A DNA stretch of 64,000 nt. Source: JARYMI01 sp037444845. Its GTDB lineage: Bacteria; Acidobacteriota; Aminicenantia; Aminicenantales; UBA8522. Position 1 is the stretch's first letter, and each line of letters opens with the position of its first letter. Below, in pieces: positions 40,635 through 49,300 of this stretch. The notes beneath the pieces were generated by a model that was not told where the DNA came from, searched no databases, and was given only the letters and a program-made list of their open reading frames with translations. Made by a program: the position numbers and the translations under genes. The DNA lies in contig JBBILQ010000004.1 of the NCBI GenBank assembly GCA_037444845.1, positions 1 to 64,000 of the forward strand. Direction: 5' to 3'.

Positions 40635-42367
40635 AGACGATCAGCATCGACCACCTCGCCCGCGTTGAAGGCAATGGCGGCATTTCCGCCACCATCGATG
40701 GCCGCGTCGTCACCGAAGTCAAGTTCACGGTCAACGAAGGCCCGAGACTCATCGAGCGCCTGACGGTCGGCAAGACGCCCGAAGAGGACGTCAGCATCGC
40801 TCCCCGGATATGCGCCATCTGCACTCTTTCTCATAAAAACGCCGTCCTCCGTGCCATGGAGAACGCCCTGGGTGTCAAGGTTCCGGCGAAAGTGACTCTC
40901 CTCCGGGAGCTCATGCACATGGGTGAGTTCATCGAAAGCCATTCCCTGCACGTGTTTTATCTTGCTCTCCCCGATTATGTAGGTTTTCCCAACGCCATTG
41001 CCATGGCCTCAAAATTTCCGCTTGAGGTCAAGATCGCCTTAGAGATGAAGCAGTTCGGCAACCACATCATGAAAGTCCTGAGCGGCCGGTATATCCACGG
41101 CGAAAACCCGGTCATCGGCGGGTTCGGGAAGTACCCCGCCAGGGATGAGCTCATCTGGATCAAAAACCGGGCGTTCCAGTTCATGCCCTTTGTTATCAGG
41201 ACGGTGGACCTGTTCTGCGGCCTTGGCTATCCGGCCATTCCCGAGGAGGATACCGTCTACGCCTGTTGCGAGCCGGAAGACGGAAAATACGGTCTCTGGG
41301 GGGACGAGATCATCCTGTCCACGGGAGAAAAAATCAACAGGGATGACTACAGGAGTTTGACAAACGAATTTTTCGTCCCGCATTCCTTTTGCAAGCGCAG
41401 CCGGTACAAAGGAAACACGTATTCTGTGGGCGCCCTCGCCCGAGTCAACGTCCTGGGCGAGAGGCTCGAGGGGGAAACAGGCAAGATGTTCAAGAAATAT
41501 TTCAACGCCCGCTGGAAAAGGAACCCCCTCTTCCACAACGCTGCCCAGGCTCTGGAAATTCTTTACGCTTTTGAAAAAATCCCGGAGCTGGTGGATGAAA
41601 TTCTCAAACACCCAGAGAATCCAGCTTTGGTTCCGTACAAATCCAAGAGCGGCAAAGGGACAGGCCTGGTGGAAGCTCCCCGGGGCCTCCTCGTCCATCA
41701 TTATGAAATAGCAGACGGCCTTGTCGCCGACGTCGACATCATCACTCCGACCGCTCAGAACGCCGAAGAGATCGAACGATATTGCTACATTGCAGCCCAG
41801 AAGCTCTTAGATGAGGGGAAAGAGAGCGAGATCAGAGACAGGATGGAGCTCGTCGTCCGGGCGTTTGACCCATGCATCAGCTGTTCGGTCCATATGGCCG
41901 AGGTCAAAAAGGCCCCGGCCGAGAACTGGAAAATCAAGCTGGCCGGGCTCCTTAAAGCCAACCCTGTTTTTATCGGCGTCGGGAAAGAAGGCCGGTCGGA
42001 CGACCGGGCCGGCCTTGAACTGGCCTTAGAGATGAGGAAAGCCGGCGTCAAAGACGTCTACCTGGAACAGGAACTCGAAGAGGGCCACATCCTGGAAAAG
42101 GCCTCCCGGCGGCCTCTCATTTTCCTGGACATCGCGAACATGGGAGAACAGGCGGGTAAAATTGCCGTGCTGCCTCTCCAGCACGTCTTCTGGAACTCCG
42201 TGCTAAGCCACAGACTCTTGCCCGCCCTCTCGAACAAACTGACCCACGACGAGATCAAACACGCCTACATTCTCGGCATCCAGCCCAAATCTGTGGAAGA
42301 AGGAGACGACTTGTCTCGGCCGGTCCGGCGGGCCCTAAAAAAAATCCTGAGTGAAACGATAGATTAA
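40631..42367 (+). CDS. Group 3b hydrogenase large subunit fused to a maturation-protease-like domain
   Basis: 578 residues, about 150 longer than usual. Residues 1-421 form a complete large subunit: RICAICTLSH (Cys61, 64, His68), RGLLVHHY, and DPCISCSVH ending at His421, the normal cleavage point. Residues 422-578 do not look like a simple tail. FIGVGKEGRSDDRAG, FLDIANMGEQAGKIAVL, SHRLLPALS and ILGIQPKSVEEGDDLSRPV follow HycI from end to end. The presumed metal ligands are conserved: Asp458, Asp500, His527. The chain may thus carry its own processing protease, which would be released by cleavage. Last gene of the sigma-54 operon. Confidence 0.9.
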   Translation: MKTISIDHLARVEGNGGISATIDGRVVTEVKFTVNEGPRLIERLTVGKTPEEDVSIAPRICAICTLSHKNAVLRAMENALGVKVPAKVTLLRELMHMGEFIESHSLHVFYLALPDYVGFPNAIAMASKFPLEVKIALEMKQFGNHIMKVLSGRYIHGENPVIGGFGKYPARDELIWIKNRAFQFMPFVIRTVDLFCGLGYPAIPEEDTVYACCEPEDGKYGLWGDEIILSTGEKINRDDYRSLTNEFFVPHSFCKRSRYKGNTYSVGALARVNVLGERLEGETGKMFKKYFNARWKRNPLFHNAAQALEILYAFEKIPELVDEILKHPENPALVPYKSKSGKGTGLVEAPRGLLVHHYEIADGLVADVDIITPTAQNAEEIERYCYIAAQKLLDEGKESEIRDRMELVVRAFDPCISCSVHMAEVKKAPAENWKIKLAGLLKANPVFIGVGKEGRSDDRAGLELALEMRKAGVKDVYLEQELEEGHILEKASRRPLIFLDIANMGEQAGKIAVLPLQHVFWNSVLSHRLLPALSNKLTHDEIKHAYILGIQPKSVEEGDDLSRPVRRALKKILSETID

Positions 42368-42462
42368 GTAAGAATATGATCGATCCATTTATCTCTTGTG
42401 AGCCTTCCCCTAAAGTGATAGAATCGTTCTCCTGAAAAGAAGTCGAGGAAATATTGGAACAA

Positions 42463-42485
42463 GCCTGGGGAAAAATTCCCCAGGC
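42463..42485 (+). terminator. Strong hairpin after the group 3b operon
   Basis: GCCTGGGGAA-AAA-TTCCCCAGGC, a perfect 10-bp stem about 95 bases after the large-subunit stop. There is no T-run behind it, so it is either a weak terminator or an RNA-stabilising stem. The remainder of 42368-42536 shows nothing else. Confidence 0.4.
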
Positions 42486-42536
42486 CGCTTGGATATCGCA
42501 GGGCCCAAAAGAGAGAAGAGATGGCTGTTAGCTCTA

Positions 42537-42557
42537 TGTTATTTAATATCAATAACA
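42537..42557. promoter_or_regulatory. Possible activator-binding palindrome
   Basis: TGTTATT (42537-42543) and AATAACA (42551-42557), perfect arms around 7 bases, 37 bases upstream of the sigma-54 -24 element. Could be an enhancer site, although closer than usual for NtrC-type activators, or an IHF-like bend region. Confidence 0.35.
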
Positions 42558-42593
42558 TAAATATTCCACTCGGGCCACCTCCCCCGCACGTTT

Positions 42594-42607
42594 GGCACAC
42601 AAATTGC
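42594..42607 (+). promoter_or_regulatory. Sigma-54 promoter of the receiver/kinase/hyp genes
   Basis: TTGGCACACAAATTGCTTT is an almost perfect sigma-54 promoter: GG at 42594-42595 and GC at 42606-42607, 10 bases between. It lies about 28 bases upstream of the ATG at 42635. It argues against the longer reading frame starting at 42521. Confidence 0.85.
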
Positions 42608-42634
42608 TTTACTTCCCTCCCTGAGGAATATGCG

Positions 42635-43006
42635 ATGAGCAGCGGAGAAAAGAGAATCCTGATCGTCGACCCCGATCCTGTTCAGAGGCGGGACTTGGCC
42701 CAGTTTCTTAAGAATGAAAACTACGATCCCGAAACAGCCAGAAACCTCTCCGAGGCCATCAAGAAAGTATCCGGGAGAGGTTTTAGCTGTCTGGTGATGG
42801 ATACTCATCTTCCCGAGATGAAAGGCTATGAAGCTGTTTCCATTCTCAAGAACCTCGACCCGGGGCTCAAGATCATCATGACGACGAAGAAAAACACCAA
42901 GCGGCTTGAGGCCAAAGTCCGGGAGCAGGACATCTTCTTCTATTTTATCAAGTCCTTCGGCAAAGATGAGCTGAAGCTTGCCATAAGAAACGCTTTTAAC
43001 AAGTAA
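42635..43006 (+). CDS. Stand-alone receiver domain protein
   Basis: 123 residues from the ATG at 42635, which follows the sigma-54 start point and a GAGG ribosome binding site. CheY-like receiver: LIVDPDPVQ (acidic pocket partly altered, only one of the usual two adjacent Asp), phospho-acceptor Asp56 in CLVMDTHLPEMKG, and K in FIKSFGKDEL. There is no output domain. First of three consecutive receiver-containing genes. It may act as a phosphate sink or an intermediate for the hybrid kinase at 43706. Confidence 0.85.
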   Translation: MSSGEKRILIVDPDPVQRRDLAQFLKNENYDPETARNLSEAIKKVSGRGFSCLVMDTHLPEMKGYEAVSILKNLDPGLKIIMTTKKNTKRLEAKVREQDIFFYFIKSFGKDELKLAIRNAFNK

Positions 43007-43019
43007 AGGAGGAAAGGCA

Positions 43020-43427
43020 ATGAACAAAAGCGCCCAGAAAATCTTGGTCATCGACGACGACCCCGATTTCTTGGCTGCGGTGACCCCAATCTTGAAATCA
43101 GCCCTTTACGAAGTTGCGACGGCCACAAACCCAAAGGAGGCCAAGGAAAAGATTTTTTCCGAAAAGCCCAACCTCATCCTGCTCGACATCATGATGGACA
43201 GCCTTTTTGACGGCTTTTCCCTCTGTCACGCCATTAAGACTTCGAAGGAATTTAGAGACTATAAAGATACACCCATCATTTTCATTTCAGCCGTAAAGGA
43301 GATCGCCGGCACCAGGTTCCAGTTCAAGGGCGATGAAGAGGGCATGGCCGGTCCCGATGACTATATCGACAAGCCGGTCAAGCCCGACGACCTGCTGGCC
43401 CGGATCGCCAAACTCCTCAAAAAATAG
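43020..43427 (+). CDS. Stand-alone receiver domain protein
   Basis: 135 residues, AAAGGAGG upstream. CheY-like receiver with IDDDPDF, phospho-acceptor Asp56 (LILLDIMMD) and the conserved Lys in YIDKPVKPDDL. An extra loop (about 85-110, TRFQFKGDEEGMAGPD) precedes the last helix. There is no DNA-binding or enzymatic output. Thirteen bases behind the previous receiver gene, hence same transcript. A 278-base non-coding stretch with a large palindrome follows. Confidence 0.88.
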   Translation: MNKSAQKILVIDDDPDFLAAVTPILKSALYEVATATNPKEAKEKIFSEKPNLILLDIMMDSLFDGFSLCHAIKTSKEFRDYKDTPIIFISAVKEIAGTRFQFKGDEEGMAGPDDYIDKPVKPDDLLARIAKLLKK

Positions 43428-43489
43428 AATTCCTCCGCCTCCTCCATTCCCTTCCCGCTGCCCCAGGAAAAGAAAGTAACTTCTATAAT

Positions 43490-43611
43490 GGGCGCAGGGG
43501 GCTGCTCTAAAGCCCCCGTAGCGGAGGGGGGACCCGTCGGCTTCTCCGACGGGGGGAACCGACGGGACTGGTTCCCCGGGGCGCGGGGGCCAAGAGCAGC
43601 CTCCTGCGCCC
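43490..43611. repeat. Multi-branched palindromic element
   Basis: Outer arms of 19 bases, GGGCGCAGGGGGCTGCTCT (43490-43508) and 43593-43611, complementary at 18 of 19 positions. They enclose three perfect hairpins: CCCCC/GGGGG (43513-43517, 43526-43530), CCCGTCGG-CTTCT-CCGACGGG (43533-43553) and GGGGAACC/GGTTCCCC (43553-43560, 43570-43577). It lies between two genes of one probable operon. Repeat or structured RNA. Confidence 0.6.
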
Positions 43612-43705
43612 TATCCAATGATATAAGTAGAAATGCTTAGCGGAGTAAAATCCGGGCTGAAATGAATCGCGATTTGCGCTAAAATAGAGCTCCAGGAGAA
43701 AAGCC

Positions 43706-44818
43706 GTGGCCGAAAAAAACCCGATTGTTCTTGTTATTGACGACGAAGAAGCCATGCGGGATTCGTGCTCCCTCATCCTGGCCAAAGGCGGGTTCACCGC
43801 CGTGACAGCCGAAGACGGCCAGGTTGGGCTGGAAAAAATAAGGGATCTCAAACCCGACGTCGCTCTCATCGACCTGAAGATGCCGGGCATCAGCGGGTTC
43901 GACGTCCTGGAAAAAACGAAAGAGATTGACCCCCAGCTCATTCCCATCGTCATCACGGGATATGCGACCGTGGATTCTGCCGTCGAAGCGATGAAAAAAG
44001 GCGCTTATGACTTCCTGCCCAAGCCCTTCACTCCCGAGGAGCTCCGGATTATCATCAGCCGGGCGCTGGAAAGGCGCCGGCTGGCTATGGAGGCCGAGAC
44101 ACTGCGGCGCGAAAAGAAGCTCATGGAGGATAATTTCATCACCATGGTCACCCACCAGCTCCGCAGCCCGCTGGTGGCCATCCAGCAGTATTTCGAGGTC
44201 ATCCTGGCTGGACTGGCCGGCCAGGTCGATAAAACCCAGCAGGAGATGATCCTGAGAGCCCGGGAGCGGCTGGACAGCCTGCTCCGGCTGATCAACGACT
44301 GGCTGGACCTGGCCAGAATCGACCGGGGCCAGATCGTGGGCAAGCTCAAACCCGTGGCTCTCGACAACCTGCTCAAGAAGCAGGTTGAATTTTTAGAGTC
44401 GCTGGCGAAGGAGTATGAGGTGAGCCTGGAACTCGAGCCGGCCAAAGGGCCAGCCGCTGTGCTGGGCGATGAGCAGATGCTGGACCAGGTCTTCTCCAAT
44501 ATCATCACCAATGCCATCAAGTACAACAAGCCGAAAGGCTCAGTGACCATCTCGATGGGTCATGAGGACAGCTTCGTCGTCGTCAAGGTAAAGGACACGG
44601 GGATCGGGATTGCCAGGGAACACCTTCCGTTCATCTTCGACCAATTCTACCGTGTCAGCCGCAGGGAGGACCAGAAAATCAAGGGGACTGGCCTGGGGCT
44701 TTCAATCGCCAAAAAAATCGTCGAAGCCCACAACGGCTCGATAGACGCGGAGAGCGAGCCGGGTCAAGGCTCCACGTTCAGCGTCAGGCTTCCCCGGCCG
44801 GAAGATGAAACAAAATGA
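43706..44818 (+). CDS. Hybrid receiver-histidine kinase
   Basis: 370 residues, GTG start with AGGAG upstream. The receiver comes first (Asp56 in VALIDLKMPG), then HisKA with His near 149 in MVTHQLRSPLVAIQQ, then a GHKL ATPase (NIITNAIKYNK, DTGIGIAREHL, GTGLGLSIAKK). A receiver before the kinase suggests that it is switched by phosphotransfer from another kinase, perhaps through the two stand-alone receivers upstream. Soluble. The stop overlaps the protease gene start (ATGA), tying this signalling unit to hydrogenase maturation. Confidence 0.92.
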   Translation: MAEKNPIVLVIDDEEAMRDSCSLILAKGGFTAVTAEDGQVGLEKIRDLKPDVALIDLKMPGISGFDVLEKTKEIDPQLIPIVITGYATVDSAVEAMKKGAYDFLPKPFTPEELRIIISRALERRRLAMEAETLRREKKLMEDNFITMVTHQLRSPLVAIQQYFEVILAGLAGQVDKTQQEMILRARERLDSLLRLINDWLDLARIDRGQIVGKLKPVALDNLLKKQVEFLESLAKEYEVSLELEPAKGPAAVLGDEQMLDQVFSNIITNAIKYNKPKGSVTISMGHEDSFVVVKVKDTGIGIAREHLPFIFDQFYRVSRREDQKIKGTGLGLSIAKKIVEAHNGSIDAESEPGQGSTFSVRLPRPEDETK

Positions 44819-45294
44819 AGACTCTTGTTTTAGGCCTGGGAAACGAGCTCTACGGAGACGACGGAATCGGCGTCCAGGTCATTCGCCATCTCAGGGAGGA
44901 AATGACAAAAATGCCGACCGGGGATTTCCAGGATGTCGACCTGGAAGAATGCTCCCTGTCCGGCCTCGCCCTTTTAGATGTTATCGTCGGCTACGACCGG
45001 CTCATCCTCATCGACACCATCAAGCGGGAGGCCCCCCAAACGGGAAGAATCCAGGTTTTGGGAGAGGCCGATATCCGGGCCGTTCCCGGCCCCTCTCCCC
45101 ATTACGCCTCGGTGCCGCAGGCGATCGAAATCGGGCGAAGCCTCGGCCTCCACATGCCCTCCCGCATCCAGGTCGTGGCCGTCGAGGCAAAGAACCTTCA
45201 TTCTTTAGGAGAAAAGCTATCGGAGGAAATGGAAAAAAACATGCCGGCCATTGCCGAGAAGGTCAAAAAAATCTTGAGAAAAACAGAGGATTAG
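44815..45294 (+). CDS. Hydrogenase maturation protease (HycI/HoxW-like)
   Basis: 159 residues. LGLGNELYGDDGIGVQVIRHL and LILIDTIKREAPQTGRIQVL match the first two metal-binding regions of the [NiFe]-hydrogenase endopeptidase family. SPHYASVPQAIEIG is in the position of the His ligand. Slightly different from the protease at 7097-7591, and so probably serves another large subunit, for example the one at 32131-33591. Followed 3 bases later by hypB. Confidence 0.9.
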   Translation: MKTLVLGLGNELYGDDGIGVQVIRHLREEMTKMPTGDFQDVDLEECSLSGLALLDVIVGYDRLILIDTIKREAPQTGRIQVLGEADIRAVPGPSPHYASVPQAIEIGRSLGLHMPSRIQVVAVEAKNLHSLGEKLSEEMEKNMPAIAEKVKKILRKTED

Positions 45295-45297
45295 GAA

Positions 45298-45969
45298 GTG
45301 GACAGAAAAGAGGTTCTTGTCCGCGAGGAGATCTTAGCCTCAAACAAGAAAATAGCCGCTGAAATCCGCGCCCGGCTGGAAAAAGAAGGCATCCTGACCG
45401 TCAATCTCCTCAGCTCGCCGGGAGCAGGCAAGACCTCGCTCTTGGAGAGAATCGCTGAAGCTTTCAAACTGAATCACCGCATGGCTGTCATCGAGGGCGA
45501 TATCGAAACTGACCTGGACGCCGAGCGGATCCGGAAGAAGGGTGTGACGGCCTGGCAGATCACCACCGGCGGCGCCTGCCATCTCGAGGCCAGGATGGTC
45601 GCCAGGCTCATTCCCGAAATTCCCTCCGAGACCAAGTTTTTGTTCATCGAAAACGTCGGCAACCTTGTCTGTCCGGCCAGCTACGACCTGGGAGAAAGCC
45701 TGCGCTGCGTCCTCCTCTCACTGCCCGAGGGCGACGACAAACCAAAGAAATATCCCAAGGCTTTTGCCACGGCCGACTGCCTCATTTTCACCAAGGCCGA
45801 CCTGATGCCCGTCGTTCCCTTCGACCTGAGGCGGGCGGAAAAGGAAGCCCTGGAGATCAACCCGAAGCTCCGCGTTTTCCTGACCTCTGCCCTCAGGGGC
45901 GCGGGCATTGCCGAGCTTGTCCGCTTCTTTATTGAGCGCCGCGTCAACATGATCCAGCGTCATGCATGA
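45298..45969 (+). CDS. hypB: Hydrogenase nickel incorporation GTPase HypB
   Basis: 223 residues, GTG start. GTPase that supplies nickel with HypA. P-loop SSPGAGKTSLL, VIEGDIETDLDA, the switch region TGGACHLEARM with a metal-binding Cys/His pair, FIENVGNLVCPA, and the base-recognition motif FTKADL. The N-terminal CxxCGC high-affinity nickel site and His-rich stretch of some HypB are absent, as in minimal forms. Overlaps hypA by 8 bases. hypC, hypD, hypE and hypF are not in this window. Confidence 0.95.
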   Translation: MDRKEVLVREEILASNKKIAAEIRARLEKEGILTVNLLSSPGAGKTSLLERIAEAFKLNHRMAVIEGDIETDLDAERIRKKGVTAWQITTGGACHLEARMVARLIPEIPSETKFLFIENVGNLVCPASYDLGESLRCVLLSLPEGDDKPKKYPKAFATADCLIFTKADLMPVVPFDLRRAEKEALEINPKLRVFLTSALRGAGIAELVRFFIERRVNMIQRHA

Positions 45970-46306
45970 ACTTTCCATCATCGCCAGCCTGTTTGAAATC
46001 CTGGAAGAAAAAGCCCAGGAGCAGAAAGCGAACAAAATCGTCCTCGTCAAGTTAAAGGTCGGAAAACTGGCGGGCGCCGTCCCCGAGTTCCTCGAAACCG
46101 CCTTCAATATTTACAAGGACGGAACAATCGCCAGAGAAGCGATCCTGGAAATCGAGGAAGTCCCCCTCAGGATTCGCTGCCGCACGTGTCAGGCCATTGC
46201 CGAAAGGGATGACTTTGTCTTCGTCTGCCCGGCCTGCGGTTCGACCGTCCTCGAAACTCTCGAAGGGACCGAGCTTCTCCTCGAAAAAATCGCCCTGGAA
46301 ATCTAA
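45962..46306 (+). CDS. hypA: Hydrogenase nickel chaperone HypA
   Basis: 114 residues. Starts MHEL, in which His2 is the nickel ligand. The zinc site is CRTC and CPAC (about residues 71-92), the full HypA pattern. Delivers nickel to the large-subunit precursors together with HypB. It overlaps hypB at its start. Its stop overlaps tail-to-tail by 4 bases (46303-46306) with the convergent hdrA gene. Confidence 0.95.
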   Translation: MHELSIIASLFEILEEKAQEQKANKIVLVKLKVGKLAGAVPEFLETAFNIYKDGTIAREAILEIEEVPLRIRCRTCQAIAERDDFVFVCPACGSTVLETLEGTELLLEKIALEI

Positions 46307-49300
46307 CCCCCCAGGAGGCCTTCGATCTCCGCAAAAATCTGCTCATCACGGAAATGATTCTGCTGGGAAGCGGCCGCGGGACAGGCGGCGACACACGTCC
46401 CGCAGCCCTTGCAGAGCGCCTCGTTCACCTTGGAGATGCCTTCGTCCTCAGAGAACTTGATGGCCGTGTAGGGACAGAGGTCGTTGCAGAGGCGGCAGCC
46501 GGAGCAGAGCTCCGGGTCGATATAAGCCTGGATGGGCTCGATTTCAATCTCTCCCTTAGAAATATAGGCCAGAATGCGCGCGGCCGCCGAGCTCGCCTGG
46601 GCCACGCTGTCTGGAATGTCCTTCGGCCCTTGACAGCATCCCGCGATGTATATTCCATCTGTGGCCGTGGCCGTTGGGTCGAGCTTGGGATGCTTCTCCA
46701 GGAAGAAACCATCAGGGCTTCGGCTGATGGAAAAGAGCCGCTGGATGTCGCCCGCGTCGGGTTGAGGCTCGATGGCGTTGCAGAGCACGACCATGTCAAC
46801 GGGGATTTCCCGGTACTTTTTGATCAGCGTATCTTCGCAGCGGATGAGGAGAGTCCCTTCTTCTTTTTTGGACCAGCCAGATTGAACCACCTCGGCCACT
46901 TTGCCCCGAATGACATTCACCCCCTCTTCTAAGATCCGGGAATAGAACTCTTCATACCCCTTGCCAAAGGCTCTCATATCAATGTAGAACTCGTAGACTT
47001 CAGCGTCTGTCCTGTCTTTGATGAGATGGGCAAACTTGAGCGCATACATGCAACAGACACGGGAGCAGTAGGGGTGATACTTTTCATCCCGGGATCCGAC
47101 GCAATGGATGATCCCGATGGCCCTCGGCTCCTGGCCATTTTTCAAGACAATCCTTCCCTGGGTTGAGCCTGTGGAACTCACGATCCTCTCAAATTCAAGG
47201 CTTGTGTAGACGTTATCGAATTGGCCGTAGCCGTAAAGGCTGAGGGCCTTGGAATTTAACGTTGCGTAGCCTGTGGCCAGGAGGATCTGCCCGACCTTAA
47301 TCTCCTTGATCTCATCCTTCATGCGATGGTCAATGGCTTTCGGCTCGCAAACGCGCACGCACTCTTGGCATTCAACACAGATGCCGCAATTCAGGCAGCG
47401 TTCCGCTTCTTTCATCGCCTCTTCCTCGGTTAAGCCCAACTCCACTTCTTCAAAGGTTTTGAGCCTTTTCTCCAGGCTAATTTCACTCATCTTCGTCCGG
47501 GGCACCCTGGGAGTTTCCTTGAAGGCTGGAGCATACCGATGAGGACGGAAGCTCTCATCCCTTTTCGCCAGCTTCTTCGCCCGGGGAGTTGTGAAATCCG
47601 CGAGAGGCTCGTTGTTGAGGTATTTATCGATGGCTTCAGCGGCGCGCTTCCCGTCGCTCATGGCAGCGATCACGGTGGCCGGCCCGAGGACAACATCTCC
47701 TCCGGCAAAAACTCCTCTGATGTTGGTCTCCAGCGTCTCCGGGTTGACCTCGAGGGTGCTCCATTTGGTCACGTTGAGGGGAAATTTACCGGTTAAAAAG
47801 TCAACAACAGGCTCCTGGCTGACGGCAATGAGCAATGTGTCAAAGGCGAGATCATGCTGGCTTCCCTCAACTGGCACCGGCCGGCGCCGGCCGCTCGAAT
47901 CAGGCTCTCCCAGTTCCATGCGGATGCATCGCACGCCGCAAATTTTTCCTTCTTTTCCTAAAACTTCGACCGGAGCCACGAGATATTGAATGGCGACTCC
48001 TTCTTCTTCAGCCGCAAGAATTTCCGCTTCCTCGGCCGGCATCTCCTTCCTGGTTCGCCGATACAAGACGGTCACCTCCCTGGCTCCGCAGCGGAGAGCG
48101 GTCCTGGCGGCGTCTACGGCCGTATTTCCCCCTCCCACAACAGCCACTCTCTTTCCCACAGGCTGAGGCCTTCCGAGGTTGATATCCCGCAAGAAATCGA
48201 CGCCGTGCAAGACGCCTTCCAGGTTTTCTCCCGGAATGGCCATTTTTAGGCTTTTGTGGGCTCCTGTGGCAATATAAATCGCCTTGAATCCCTGGCTAAA
48301 AAGATCGTCGATGACGAAGTCTTTTCCCAGAGCCATGTTTGTCTTTATCGTCACCCCCATCCGTTTGATAAAGTCAATCTCCATATTGAGGATTTCCCGG
48401 GGCAAACGGTATTCAGGAATGCCCAAAATCAGCATGCCTCCCGCCACCTCGTGCTTTTCAAAGATGACGGGTGAATAGCCTCTCAAGGCGAGCTCATGGC
48501 CGCAAGCAAGGCCGGACGGCCCTGATCCGATAATGGCAATCTTCTCTTTCTTTTTCTTCTCCGCCTTGGGAACTTCGACAAGCGCCTTATTTTTGAGCTC
48601 CCAGTCCATGACAAACCGCTTGATGTTTTTTATGGCTAAAGGCTCATCGGCAAACCGGCGGCTGCATTCCGACTCGCAGGGATGGTAGCAGACGCGGCCG
48701 CAGACGAAGGGCAAAGGATTGTCCCGGCGAATGAGGCGGGCCGCTTCGGCAAACCTCCCTTTGGCAACAAGGGCGATGTATCCGGCGGCCTCCTGGCCGA
48801 TGGGACAGGTCTCGCGGCAGGGGGGGCGTTCTTCCTTATCGATAAGGTAGGTGTTGGGAACAGCCTGGGGAAAGGTCCTGTAGATGGCGCTCCTTGCAAC
48901 CTGATTCTCTTCAAATGAGTTGGGAACAAGGATTGGACAGGCTTTAACACATTCCCCGCAGGCGGTGCATTTTTCGCTGACATAGCGGGCCTTTTTCTTC
49001 ACCTTGACGGTGAAATCGCCGATGAAGCCCTGGACATCCTCGATTTCGCTCAGGCTGAGGAGCTCGATGTCCTCGTGCTGGGCGACGGAGACCATCTTTG
49101 GAGTGAGGATGCAGGCGGCGCAATCCAGGGTGGGGAAGGTTTTATCGAACTTGGCCATCTTGCCGCCGATCGTCGAATCCCGCTCGACAAGATACACTTT
49201 GTTTCCGGAATCGGCGATCTCCAGAGCAGCCTGAATCCCTGCGATTCCGCCTCCAACGATGAGCGTAGCAGGGTTGACTTTTACCACGACGGGGTCGAGG

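Noticed and set aside
42521..42634. Upstream extension of the first receiver protein
   Set aside because: A near-perfect sigma-54 promoter at 42594-42607 lies inside it, and the receiver fold begins after the ATG at 42635.
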